NCBI GenBank assembly: GCA_963811895.1 | Contig: CAWETE010000005.1 | Location: 186,001 to 250,000 of the forward strand | Source: DASSUW01 sp963811895 | Lineage (GTDB): Bacteria; Actinomycetota; Thermoleophilia; Solirubrobacterales; Solirubrobacteraceae | Direction: 5' to 3' | Length of the DNA: 64,000 nt | In this document: positions 9,783-19,829 of the stretch, piece by piece | Numbering within the stretch: position 1 is the first letter of the stretch | Layout of the letters: each line of letters begins with the position of its first letter | Position numbers and translations under genes: made by a program | The notes under the pieces: model-generated | What the model was told of the DNA's origin: nothing | What the model saw: only the letters and a program-made list of their open reading frames with translations | Databases searched by the model: none

Positions 9783-10643
9783 ATGAAGCGCACCCTGCTC
9801 CCGGTCCTCGTCGTGCTCGCCGCATTCCCTGCCACCGCCTCCGCGGACACCGTCGAAGGGATCGTCGTCGCGCGGGATGCGCAGCGCGGGATCGTCGTCA
9901 CCGCCGGCCGCCACGGTGCCGTCACGGCCCTGCGCGTCCAGCGCGCCGCGGCGTTCAAGCCCGGCGCGAAGCTGCGCGTCAAGGCGAACCAGCTCGGGGA
10001 CGGGACCTACCGCGTGCGGCGCGTCAAGCGCCGCGGCCGCGCAGGCGCCGCCAAGGCGCGCTTCACCGTGCTCGCGCGTGCCGACCGCACGCTCGTCGCC
10101 TCCGCCGGCGGCACCACCTTCACGCTCGGCGCCGGCACGGCCGCGCCCGCGCCGGGCGCCGTCGTCGCGGCGCGCCTGCGCCTGGCCGGCGGCAAGGCCA
10201 CCGTCGCCAGGCTCCGGCCGCTCGCCCAGCTCACGCGGCTCGAGCTCAACGGCCGGTTCGCGGGCTTCGCGAACGGCGTGCTGCAGCTCGACGTGGGCGC
10301 CGGCACGCTGCTCTCCGTCACGGTGCCGGCGGGCGTCGAGCCCGCCCTCCAGGCCGGCGACGAGGTGGAGCTGCTGGTCGACGGCTCGTTCAACCTGATC
10401 GCCATCGACGGCGAGATCGAGGTCCACGGCGCGCTCACCGCGATCGCGCCGGACTCGCTCAGCGTCGGCGCCGTCACCTGCGCCGTTCCCGAGGACCTCG
10501 ACGTCAGCGACCTCGTGGTCGGCGACACCGTGCTCGTCGTCTGCTCGCTGGTCGACGGCGTCCTGACCGCCGGCGAGCTGGAGCTCGACGAGCCCTGGCT
10601 CGACGACGAGCCCTTCGAGGAGGAGCTCGAGCCCGAGGAGTGA
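9783..10643 (+). CDS. Secreted acidic protein, DUF5666-like repeats
   Basis: A 286-residue protein of unknown function. It starts with a good Sec signal peptide (MKRTLLPVLVVLAAFPATASA), so it is exported. The mature part consists of short beta-type units of the pattern GIVVARDAQRGIVV / GAVVAARLRLAGG / GALTAIAPDSLSV, which resembles DUF5666 or OB-like repeats. The C-terminus is strongly acidic (DDEPFEEELEPEE). ATG 9783 is preferred over an in-frame ATG at 9750 because only the former gives a clean signal peptide. Family assignment is tentative. Confidence 0.75.
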   Translation: MKRTLLPVLVVLAAFPATASADTVEGIVVARDAQRGIVVTAGRHGAVTALRVQRAAAFKPGAKLRVKANQLGDGTYRVRRVKRRGRAGAAKARFTVLARADRTLVASAGGTTFTLGAGTAAPAPGAVVAARLRLAGGKATVARLRPLAQLTRLELNGRFAGFANGVLQLDVGAGTLLSVTVPAGVEPALQAGDEVELLVDGSFNLIAIDGEIEVHGALTAIAPDSLSVGAVTCAVPEDLDVSDLVVGDTVLVVCSLVDGVLTAGELELDEPWLDDEPFEEELEPEE

Positions 10644-10657
10644 GCCGCGCCGTGGCC

Positions 10658-10663
10658 TACCGT
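10658..10663 (+). promoter_or_regulatory. Candidate -10 box (TACCGT) for obgE
   Basis: TANNNT hexamer ending 11 nt before the obgE ATG; predicts an mRNA starting at or very near the start codon. No clear -35 seen. Confidence 0.4.
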
Positions 10664-10674
10664 AAGGGGCCGCG

Positions 10675-11955
<1,281 letters not shown>

Positions 11956-11967
11956 GCTGCGGGCGAC

Positions 11968-13059
11968 ATGCCCGTCGCCGTCGTCAAGCTGGGATCGTCG
12001 ATCGTCGCCGAGGACAACGGCGAGCTGCGCCTGTCCGTGGTCGCGCGCATCACCGAGGAGGTGGCCGCGCTCCACCGCGGGGGCGTCGACGTGGTGGTGG
12101 TCACGAGCGGCGCGATCGCGCGCGGCATGCAGCTGCTCGGGCTCGGCTCGCGGCCGGCGGCGGTGCAGGACCTGCAGGCGGCGAGCGCGGTCGGACAGGG
12201 CCGGCTGTACCGCACCTACGACGAGCTGCTGCGCGAGCGCGGGATCCAGAGCGCCCAGGTGCTGCTCACGTTCTTCGACATGAGCGCCCGCACGCACTAC
12301 CTGAACGCCCGCGCGACGCTCCAGAAGCTGCTCGAGTGGCGGATCGTGCCGGTGATCAACGAGAACGACACGACCACCACCAACGAGGTCTCGTTCGGCG
12401 ACAACGACTTCCTGGCCGCCCAGGTCTCGGTGTTGGTCAACGCCGACGTGCTCGTGCTGCTGACCGACACCGAGGGGCTCTACACCGACGACCCGCGGAC
12501 CTCGCCCGACGCGCGGCTCGTCGGCGAGGTCACCGACCCGGAGTCGCTCAAGGAGCTGCACATCGGCCACGCGCCGTCGCCGCTCGGCTCGGGCGGGATG
12601 CGCTCGAAGGTGGTGGCGGCCGAGATGGCGTCGGCCGCCGGGATCCCCGCCGTGATCGGCAGCGGTCTGGTGCAGGGCGTGATCGCGCGCGCCCTGGCGG
12701 GCGAGCCCGCGGGCACGCGCTTCGCTCCCCAGCCGGTGCGCCACTCGAGCTTCAAGCTCTGGCTCAAGTACGCCAAGCCGAGCCACGGCATCGTGACCGT
12801 GGACGCGGGCGCCGCCCGCGCGCTGCGCGAGGGCGCCGCCAGCCTGCTGCCGGTCGGGATCGTCGACGTGCAGGGCGGGTTCGACGCCGGCGACGCCGTC
12901 GACGTCCGCGACCGCGGCTCGGCGATCGGCAAGGGCATCAGCAACTACTCGGCCGAGGAGCTGCGCCAGGTCATGGGGCTGAAGTCCGCCGAGGTCCGCG
13001 AGGTGCTGCCGCGCGCGTCCGACGAGGCCGTGCACCGGGACTACTTCGTCCTGCACTGA
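11968..13059 (+). CDS. proB: Glutamate 5-kinase
   Basis: A 363-residue ProB, first step of proline synthesis: ATP-dependent phosphorylation of glutamate. The amino-acid kinase domain begins AVVKLGSSIVAE, with VVTSGAIARG, and NENDTTTTNEVSFGDND at the substrate site. A C-terminal PUA domain (from about residue 270) is present, as in full-length ProB. ATG start with a leaderless-type -10 box. Its partner proA lies 1.8 kb downstream, separated by a minus-strand gene. Confidence 0.97.
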   Translation: MPVAVVKLGSSIVAEDNGELRLSVVARITEEVAALHRGGVDVVVVTSGAIARGMQLLGLGSRPAAVQDLQAASAVGQGRLYRTYDELLRERGIQSAQVLLTFFDMSARTHYLNARATLQKLLEWRIVPVINENDTTTTNEVSFGDNDFLAAQVSVLVNADVLVLLTDTEGLYTDDPRTSPDARLVGEVTDPESLKELHIGHAPSPLGSGGMRSKVVAAEMASAAGIPAVIGSGLVQGVIARALAGEPAGTRFAPQPVRHSSFKLWLKYAKPSHGIVTVDAGAARALREGAASLLPVGIVDVQGGFDAGDAVDVRDRGSAIGKGISNYSAEELRQVMGLKSAEVREVLPRASDEAVHRDYFVLH

Positions 13060-14791
13060 TCAGTCGATCACGGTGTTGTTCCCGGCGCCGCCGTCGAGGT
13101 CGTCGCTGCCGGGGCCGCCGATGAGCAGGTCGTCGCCGTCGCCGCCGCGCAGCCAGTCGTCGCCGTCGCCGCCCCGCAGCCTGTCGTGGCCGTCCTGTCC
13201 GTCGGCCCGCAGCGCGATCGCGTCCGCCGGCAGGCCCGACGCGTCGAGCTGGTCGTCGCCGGCACCCAGCGCCGCGTCGAGCAGCTCGACGCCGCCGATC
13301 TCCAGCGTGACGGTCCCGACGTTCCGCGTGAAGTGGATGCGGCCGCCGCTCTGCTCCACCCCGAAGGTCTCGGCCGCGCCTGAGGCGGTGAAGGCCACGA
13401 CGTCGGCCCCGTCCTGACCGTCGACGACGTCGCTGTCGTCGCCCGCCTCCCACTCGAAGCGGTCGTCGCCGGGGCCGAGCAGCGCGGTGTCGGGGCCGCT
13501 GGCACTCCGCACGGTGTCGGCGCCGGCGCCCGAGTCGATCGTCAGGCGCAGGGCGTCGGCGCCCAGCGCGCTCGCGTCGATCGTGTCGTCGCCGTCGCGG
13601 CCGTTGACGGTCAGCCGGTCGGTCGGGGCCTGGGCGCCGCTGACGGCGAGCATGAGGCCGTTCGGCAGCCCGGCCACGTTCGTCAGGCCGGCGCGCGCCG
13701 GTGATCGTCACGGCGTCGGCGCCGCCCGAGCCGTCGACCGCGACGGTGTCGCCGGCGCCGTCGGTGCCCGTGGCGAACCGGAGGGCGGTGAGGTCGGTGC
13801 CCGAGGCGTCGCCGACCGTCAGCGAGTCGCCGCCGCCGACCGCCGCCGCGTCGATCCGCTCGACGCCGCCGAGGTCCATCGCGATCGACCCGACGTCGCG
13901 CGTGAAGCGCACCCGCGGGCCGGCGGCCGAGGCGGCGAAGGACTCGGCCGCGCCGGAGCCGTTGAAGGCCATGGTGTCCATGCCGTCCTCGCCCTCGACG
14001 ACGTCGCTGCCGTCGCCGGCGTCCCAGGTGAAGCGGTCGTCGCCGGCGCCCAGGAAGGCGCGGTCGTCGCCGCCGTTGCCGTCGACCGCGTCGATGCCGT
14101 CGCCGCCGAGGAGCGTCTCGGCGGCCGGGCCGCCGACCAGCGCGTCGTCGTCGGGACCGCCGTCGGCGGTGACGGCGAGCGCCGTGGCCGTCGACGAGAC
14201 GCGGTCGAAGCCGGCGAGCGCGTTCACACGCAGCGAGCTGGCGCCCGCGAGCGTGAGCGGCGCCGCGAGGCCGGTGACCGCCGTGTCGGAGACGTCGATC
14301 GTGTCGTCGAACTGGGAGGCGTTGACGACGACGCTGTCGACATCGGCCGTGATCGCCTGGACCAGGGTGCCGGCGAGGTCGTCGGTGGTGAGCGAGCCGG
14401 CGATCACGCTGACCTGCTCGAGCCGGCTGAGCCCGAGCCCGCTGAGCCGCGCCCGCGAGAGCCGGAACGCGCCGGAGCCGGTGACGGCCAGGGTGTCCGC
14501 GCCGCGGCCGCCCTCGATCGTCCCGCGGAGGCGGCCGCGCACGCGCACGCGGTCGTCGCCGCCGCCCGCCCGGACGTGGACCTCGTCGAAGCGCCGGCGG
14601 GCGACCTTCTTCCGCCCGGCCACGACGAAGCGGCCGCGGACGCGGACCGTGAGCTTGTCGGCCTTGCCGCTGCCGGTGACGAGCAGCGTGCGCTGCTTGA
14701 CCTTGACGGAGGCGTTCGCGTCGGCGGTCACCGCGAGAGCGGCGGTCAGCAATCCGGCAGCCAGCAGGATGCGGGGCGAGGGCGGCGTCAT
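13060..14791 (-). CDS. Secreted RTX-like calcium-binding repeat protein, with an apparent +1 frameshift
   Basis: A ~576-residue exported protein. Signal peptide MTPPSPRILLAAGLLTAALA, then beta-rich Asp/Gly repeats, ending in RTX-type nonapeptides (GGDGDDWLRGGDGDDLLIGG) that bind calcium in known families. The first frame runs to about 13691 and the C-terminal third (GLTNVAGLPNGLMLAV onward) is in the next frame; one extra base within 13690-13697 explains this, inside the perfect 14-bp palindrome CCGGCGCGCGCCGG (13688-13701). Function unknown. It separates proB from proA and is convergent with proB. Confidence 0.8.
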
Positions 14792-14827
14792 GCCTCCAAG
14801 ACGCCGGGGACGTCAGGTTGTTCCCTT

Positions 14828-14833
14828 TAGACT
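14828..14833 (+). promoter_or_regulatory. Candidate -10 box (TAGACT) for proA
   Basis: TAGACT ends 6 nt before the proA ATG, so transcription would begin at the start codon. It lies in the 48-nt gap after the divergent RTX gene, where no other start signal is visible. Confidence 0.5.
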
Positions 14834-14839
14834 GGGTCC

Positions 14840-16099
14840 ATGGCCGTCGCCACCCGCTCAGTCACCGAGATCTGCCTCGCGGCCAAGGCCGCCGCGCGCG
14901 AGCTCGCGCAGCTCGACTCCGCGACCAAGGACCGCGCACTGCTGGCCATCGCCGATGCTCTGAGCGCGCGGACGGGCGAGATCATCGAGGCGAACGCGCG
15001 CGACCTCGAGGCCGGCCGCGAGTCCGGCCTGTCGGCGGCGCTGATGGACCGCCTGGCGCTCGACGAGCGGCGCGTCGGGGCGATGGCGGCCGGCGTGCGC
15101 GAGATCGTCGCGCTGCCCGACCCGGTCGGCGAGGTGCTCGACGGCTTCCGGCTCCCGAACGGGCTCGACGTGCGCAAGGTCCGCGTGCCGCTCGGCGTGG
15201 TGGCCGTGGTCTACGAGGCGCGCCCGAACGTGACGATCGACGCCGCGGCGCTGGCGCTCAAGTCCGGCAACGCGATCGTGCTGCGCGGCTCGTCGTCGGC
15301 GACCCACTCGAACGCCGTGCTGGCGGCGGTGGCCGCCGAGGCGGCCGAGGCCGCGGGCCTGCCGGCGGGATCGCTGTCGCTGGTGGCCGGCGGCGGGCGC
15401 GAGGAGCTGGCCGAGCTGGCCACCCAGGAAGGCGTCGTCGACCTGATCATCCCGCGCGGCGGCGAGGGCCTGAAGGCGGCGCTGAGCGCGGTGGCGAAGG
15501 TGCCGGTCATCTACGCGGCCTCCGGCAACTGCCACGTCTACGTGGACGAGTCGGCCGACCTGGACTCCGCGCGCGAGATCATCGTGAACGCCAAGGTCCA
15601 GCGCCCGGGCGTCTGCAACGCGGCCGAGACGCTGCTCGTGCACTCCGCGGTCGCGGACGCGTTCCTGCCCGCCGCCTTCGAGTCGCTGCGCGACGCCGGC
15701 GTCGAGCTGCGCGGCGACGAGCGGGTCCGCGACCTCGACGGCGCGGTCGGCGAGGCCACCGACGAGGACTGGGCGACCGAGTACCTGGCGCTCGTGCTCG
15801 CCGTGCGGGTCGTCGACTCGGTGGACGAGGCGATCGAGCACGTCAACACCTACGGCTCCGGCCACTCGGAGGCGATCGTCACCGGCTCGGCGGGCGCCGC
15901 GCGGAGGTTCCAGCACGCCGTCGACGCCGCCTGCGTGTACGTGAACGCCTCGACCCGGTTCACCGACGGCGGCCAGTTCGGGATGGGCGCCGAGATCGGC
16001 AACTCCACGCAGAAGCTGCACGCCCGCGGGCCGATCGGCCTGCGCGAGCTGTGCACCTTCAAGTACCTCGTCGAGGGCGAGGGCCAGGTCCGTCCCTAG
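14840..16099 (+). CDS. proA: Gamma-glutamyl phosphate reductase
   Basis: A 419-residue ProA of the aldehyde dehydrogenase superfamily; it reduces gamma-glutamyl phosphate to the semialdehyde with NADPH. Landmarks are YEARPNVTIDAAALALKSGN, the catalytic C259 in QRPGVCNAAETLLVH, and the C-terminal FGMGAEIGNSTQKLHARGP. Normal length. Its stop TAG shares one base with the GTG start of nadD. Confidence 0.97.
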   Translation: MAVATRSVTEICLAAKAAARELAQLDSATKDRALLAIADALSARTGEIIEANARDLEAGRESGLSAALMDRLALDERRVGAMAAGVREIVALPDPVGEVLDGFRLPNGLDVRKVRVPLGVVAVVYEARPNVTIDAAALALKSGNAIVLRGSSSATHSNAVLAAVAAEAAEAAGLPAGSLSLVAGGGREELAELATQEGVVDLIIPRGGEGLKAALSAVAKVPVIYAASGNCHVYVDESADLDSAREIIVNAKVQRPGVCNAAETLLVHSAVADAFLPAAFESLRDAGVELRGDERVRDLDGAVGEATDEDWATEYLALVLAVRVVDSVDEAIEHVNTYGSGHSEAIVTGSAGAARRFQHAVDAACVYVNASTRFTDGGQFGMGAEIGNSTQKLHARGPIGLRELCTFKYLVEGEGQVRP

Positions 16100-16689
16100 T
16101 GAGAGTGGGGCTGCTCGGCGGGACGTTCAACCCGCCGCACATCGGCCATCTCGTGTGCGCGCAGGAGGCGTGCGCGCAGCTCGAGCTCGACCGCGTGCTG
16201 CTCGTGCCGGTGCACGAGCCGCCGCACAAGGGCATCGAGGCGGACCCGGGCGTGGAGCACCGGGTGGAGCTCTGCCGGCGCGCGGTGGCCGGCGACGAGC
16301 GGCTCGAGGTGTCGCTCGCCGACGCCGAGGTCCCCGGGCCCTCGTACACGGTCGATACCCTGCGAAGGCTGCATGAGCGCTGCCCGGGAGACGACCTGAC
16401 CTTCATCGTGGGAGGCGACATGGCGTTCTCCCTGCCCACCTGGCGCGAGCCGGAGGCCATCCTCGAGCTCGCGGAGCTGGGCGTGGCAGAGCGCGAGGGC
16501 GTGCGCCGTGCCGACATCTCCGAGCGCCTGGGCGACCTGCCCGCGCACCGACTCCGCTTCTTCGACATGCCCCGACTCGACATCTCCTCCTCGCTGGTCC
16601 GCCGCCATGTGGCGGCCGGCCGCCCGATCCGGCACCTGGTGCCGGACGCCGTCGTGGACTACATCGAGCAGGCGGGGCTGTACCGATGA
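16099..16689 (+). CDS. nadD: Nicotinate-nucleotide adenylyltransferase
   Basis: A 196-residue NadD, which adenylates nicotinate mononucleotide in NAD synthesis. The nucleotidyltransferase signature is near the N-terminus (LLGGTFNPPHIGH), followed by PPHKGI and the C-terminal ISSSLVRRHVAAGRPI. GTG 16099 is chosen since it places GLLGGTFNPPH at residue 4, as in the family. Overlaps rsfS by 4 nt (ATGA). The proA-nadD-rsfS order is common in Gram-positive bacteria. Confidence 0.96.
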   Translation: MRVGLLGGTFNPPHIGHLVCAQEACAQLELDRVLLVPVHEPPHKGIEADPGVEHRVELCRRAVAGDERLEVSLADAEVPGPSYTVDTLRRLHERCPGDDLTFIVGGDMAFSLPTWREPEAILELAELGVAEREGVRRADISERLGDLPAHRLRFFDMPRLDISSSLVRRHVAAGRPIRHLVPDAVVDYIEQAGLYR

Positions 16690-17039
16690 CGCTGGCTCCC
16701 GACAGGCTCGCCGAGCTGGTGGCCGGCTACGCGGCCGACACGAAGGCGATCGACCCGATCGAGCTCGACCTGCGCGACGTGCTCGGCTACACGGACTACT
16801 TCGTCATCGCCACCGGCAACACCGACCGCCAGGTCAAGGCGATCCACGACCGCATCCACCAGGGGATGAAGAAGGAGCACGGGCTGCTCCCGCGGCGCGT
16901 GGAGGGGCTCGGTGAGTCGCGCTGGATCCTGATGGACTACCTCGACGTGATCGTCCACATCTTCACGCCGGAGGCGCGCGAGTTCTATCGCCTCGAGCAG
17001 CTCTGGGGCGAGGCCCCGAAGCGCGCGGTGGGCGAGTAG
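16686..17039 (+). CDS. rsfS: Ribosomal silencing factor RsfS
   Basis: A 117-residue RsfS (Iojap family), which binds uL14 and blocks subunit joining in starved cells. Conserved segments are YTDYFVIATGNTDRQVKAI, a GLGESRWILMDYLDVIVHIF core, and REFYRLEQLWG near the C-terminus. ATG start within the nadD stop. The next gene on the strand is a histidine kinase in a new accessory block. Confidence 0.96.
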   Translation: MTLAPDRLAELVAGYAADTKAIDPIELDLRDVLGYTDYFVIATGNTDRQVKAIHDRIHQGMKKEHGLLPRRVEGLGESRWILMDYLDVIVHIFTPEAREFYRLEQLWGEAPKRAVGE

Positions 17040-17041
17040 CC

Positions 17042-18709
17042 CTTCTCGCGGTCGCCGGCCTCGCGGCCGGCGTCGCGTACGCGGCGATCGTCCTCTCGAG
17101 CGGCCACGTCGACGACCGCGGGTTCGTCGCCGGCCTCGGCCTGCTCGTCGGCTGGTCGTTCATCGGCACGGGCCTGTTCGCGTGGTGGCGGCGGCCGGGC
17201 AATCGCACCGGGCTGCTGATGGCCGCGGCCGGCTTCGCGTGGTTCGGGTCCGGCCTCTCCGCCTCGGACAGCGACGTGCTGTACACGATCGGGGAGCTGC
17301 TCGACGGAGCTGTTCCCGGCGGTCCTCGGTCACCTGCTGCTCGCCTTCCCCACCGGACGGCTGAACACGCGTGCCGAGCGCACGGTGGTCGCCGCGGCCT
17401 ACTTCGCCGTGACCGTGCTCCAGGTGCCGTCGCTGCTGTTCGAGGAGCCGGGCGAGCCGCGCAACCTGCTGATCGTGGAGGGCGACCAGCCGCTCTCGGA
17501 CGCGCTGGACGCCATGCAGTACGCGGTCGCGATCGCCCTGATCGCCGTGAGCTGGGTCATCATCATCCGGCGCGAGCGCGCGCAGCCGCGCGGCCGGGCG
17601 TGGCGGCCGGTGCTGTGGACGGGCGGCCTCTCCGTCGCGGCGTTCGTGGTGGCCAAGGGGTTCGACGCGGCCGGCTCGCCGCACGACGCGCTCGAGCTGA
17701 TCTCGCAGGCGCTGGTGGCGACCGTCCCGTTCGGGTTCCTCGCGGGGCTCCTGCGCAGCCGGCTGGCGCAGGGCGAGGCGGTGGCCGAGCTGATCGCGCG
17801 CGTCGGGCAGGCGCCCGGCGAGGGCGCGCTGCGGGCCGCGCTGGCCGACGCGCTCGGCGATCCGTCGGTGGCACTCGCGTACTGGCTGCCGGAGTCGGAG
17901 CGCTACGTCGACGCGCTCGGGCATCCGGTCGACGGTGTCGGGCGCGGGCTGGACGGAGGTCGACGTGGGCGGCCGGCGGGTCGCCGCGATCGCCCACGAC
18001 CCGGCTCTGGACGACGAGCCGCAGCTCGTGCGCGCCGCTGCGGCGGCCGCGGCGCTGGCGCTCGAGAACCAGCGGCTCGAGGCCGAGCTGCGGGCGCGGA
18101 TCGAGGAGCTGCGCACCTCGCGGGCGCGCCTGGTCGAGGCCGGCGACACGGCACGGCGCCGGCTGGAGCGCGACCTGCACGACGGCGCGCAGTCGCGGAT
18201 CGTCACGGTCATGCTCAAGCTCAGGCTGGCGCAGATGAAGGTGGAGGGGTCGCCGGAGGCGGCGGAGCTGCTCGACGAGGCCAGCGCCGATCTGCGGGAC
18301 TCGCTCGAGGAGCTGCGCGAGCTGGCCCGCGGCATCCACCCGGCGATCCTCGCCGACCGCGGGCTCGCGGCGGCGCTGGGCGCCCTGGCCGAGCGGGCGC
18401 CTGTGCCGGTCTCGCTGTCGGTCGACGAGGTGCCGCGAGCCGTCGAGGCCGCGATCTACTTCGTGGTGGCCGAGGGCCTGACCAACGTGGCCAAGTACGC
18501 GCACGCGTCATCGGCCGCGGTCGCGGTGCGCCGCGACGCGTCCGGCGTCGTCGGTCGAGATCGCCGACGACGGCGTCGGCGGCGCGGACGTGGCGGCCGG
18601 CTCGGGGCTCCGCGGACTCACCGACCGCGTCGGCGCGCTCGACGGGCGGCTCTGGGTGGAGAGCCCGCCGGGCGAGGGCACGAGGCTGTGCGCGGAGATC
18701 CCGTGTTAG
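17042..18709 (+). CDS. NarL-type sensor histidine kinase with three apparent +1 frameshifts
   Basis: Membrane sensor kinase. The N-terminal half has several hydrophobic helices; then a HisKA_3 dimerisation helix with the H-box ERDLHDGAQ, and an ATPase domain with an N-box (EGLTNVAKYAHAS) and G-boxes (DDGVGGADV, GLRGLTDRV). The coding frame changes three times, each by one extra base: near 17306 (DELFPAVLG restored), near 17934-17948 (GWTEVDVGG), and near 18553 (VEIADDGVGG). No conventional start exists upstream of ATG 17219 in frame, although hydrophobic sequence runs back to about 17042, so the start is unresolved. No response regulator lies nearby. Could be a pseudogene or an artefact of sequencing. 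Confidence 0.75.
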
Positions 18710-18724
18710 GTTGCCCTAACTTTG
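18705..18724 (+). promoter_or_regulatory. IdeR/DtxR-like iron box over the -10 and start of the siderophore-binding gene
   Basis: TTAGGTTGCCCTAACTTTG at 18706-18724 agrees at 14 of 19 positions with the recalled IdeR consensus, and contains a perfect inverted repeat GTTAGG-TTGC-CCTAAC. It covers a -10 box (TAGGTT, 18707-18712) and the TTG start (18722). A bound iron repressor would block transcription directly. The box also includes the stop codon of the upstream kinase gene. Confidence 0.7.
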
Positions 18725-19743
18725 AAGCGGATCCTCCTGGTTTTCGCGCTGGCCGTGGTGGCCGGCTGCGGGTCGGACACCGAGCCGGCCGAAGACGACG
18801 GCGCCGCCCGCGCCGCTGACGGCGCCTTCCCGGCGACAGGTCGAGCACAAGTTCGGGACGACCACGGTGCCGTCGAAGCCGGAGCGGATCGTCGTGGTCG
18901 GCCTCACCGAGCAGGACACCGTGCTGGCGCTCGGCTACAAGCCGATCGCCACGACCGAGTGGTACGGCGAGCAGCCCTACGCGGTCTGGCCGTGGGCGCG
19001 CGAGGCGCTCGGCGACGCGAAGCCGACCGTGCTCAACGCCGCCGACGGCCTCCAGTTCGAGCGGATCGCCTCGCTGCGGCCCGACCTCATCATCGGCGTC
19101 AACGCAGGACTGAAGCGCAGGCGACTACGAGAAGCTGTCGCGCCTGGCGCCGACCGTGCCGTCCGGCAAGGGCAGCACCGACTACTTCTCGGCGTGGGAG
19201 GAGCAGGTCGAGCTGGTCGCGGCCGCGCTCGGCAAGCCGGAGGAGGGCCGCGAGCTGGTGCAGAGCATCAAGGACGACTACGCGGAGGCCGCCGCCGCCC
19301 ACCCCGAGTTCGAGGGCAAGACCGCCACCTTCAGCCAGAACGGCTTCTACGACGGGCTCCTCTACGTCTATCCCGACGGGCTGAACACCGAGTTCCTGAC
19401 GATGCTCGGCTTCACGATCAACCCGAAGCTCACGCCGCTGATCGAGCGCGAGGGCGAGCAGGTCACCGTCTCGGCCGAGCGCCTGGGCGTGATCGACGCC
19501 GACGTGATCGTGTTCGCCACCGAGCAGCCGTCGGACGTCGCCGCCCTCAAGAAGGTCCCGACGTTCGACAACCTCGGGGCCGTCGCGGAGAACCGGGCGG
19601 TCTACACGGACGGCACGCTGGCCGGGGCGATCTACTTCATCAGCCCGCTCAGCCTGCCGTACGTGCTGGAGCGCCTGGTGCAGCAGCTCGAGGCGGCGGT
19701 CGCGGGCGAGGCGCCGCAGCGGGTGCTCGACACCTCGCGTTGA
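18722..19743 (+). CDS. Iron-siderophore ABC transporter substrate-binding lipoprotein, two apparent +1 frameshifts
   Basis: FepB/FecB-type binding protein for ferric siderophores. Lipoprotein signal with lipobox VAGC (MKRILLVFALAVVAGCG), then TVPSKPERIVVVGLTEQDTV, RPDLIIGV, and a long C-terminal lobe (DYEKLSRLAPTVPSGKG to PLSLPYVLERLVQQL). The frame shifts by one extra base at GG 18839-18840 (restoring FPATVEHKFG) and at about 19116-19117 (restoring a GDYEKLS continuation). TTG start, leaderless from the IdeR-like box. No permease or ATPase partner is present in this window, so it may work with a transporter elsewhere or be decaying. Confidence 0.85.
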
Positions 19744-19829
19744 CCTAAACCAACGCACGAGCGCTTGCCAGCGCCTGCCCGCGCAGACGAGAATCGCGTC
19801 TTTCTGCGTCCGGAGGAGAGGGGTGGTCC

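Noticed and set aside
13688..13701. CCGGCGCGCGCCGG as a recombination or methylation site
   Set aside because: A perfect palindrome, but within coding sequence of extreme GC and coinciding with a frameshift; no second copy noticed.
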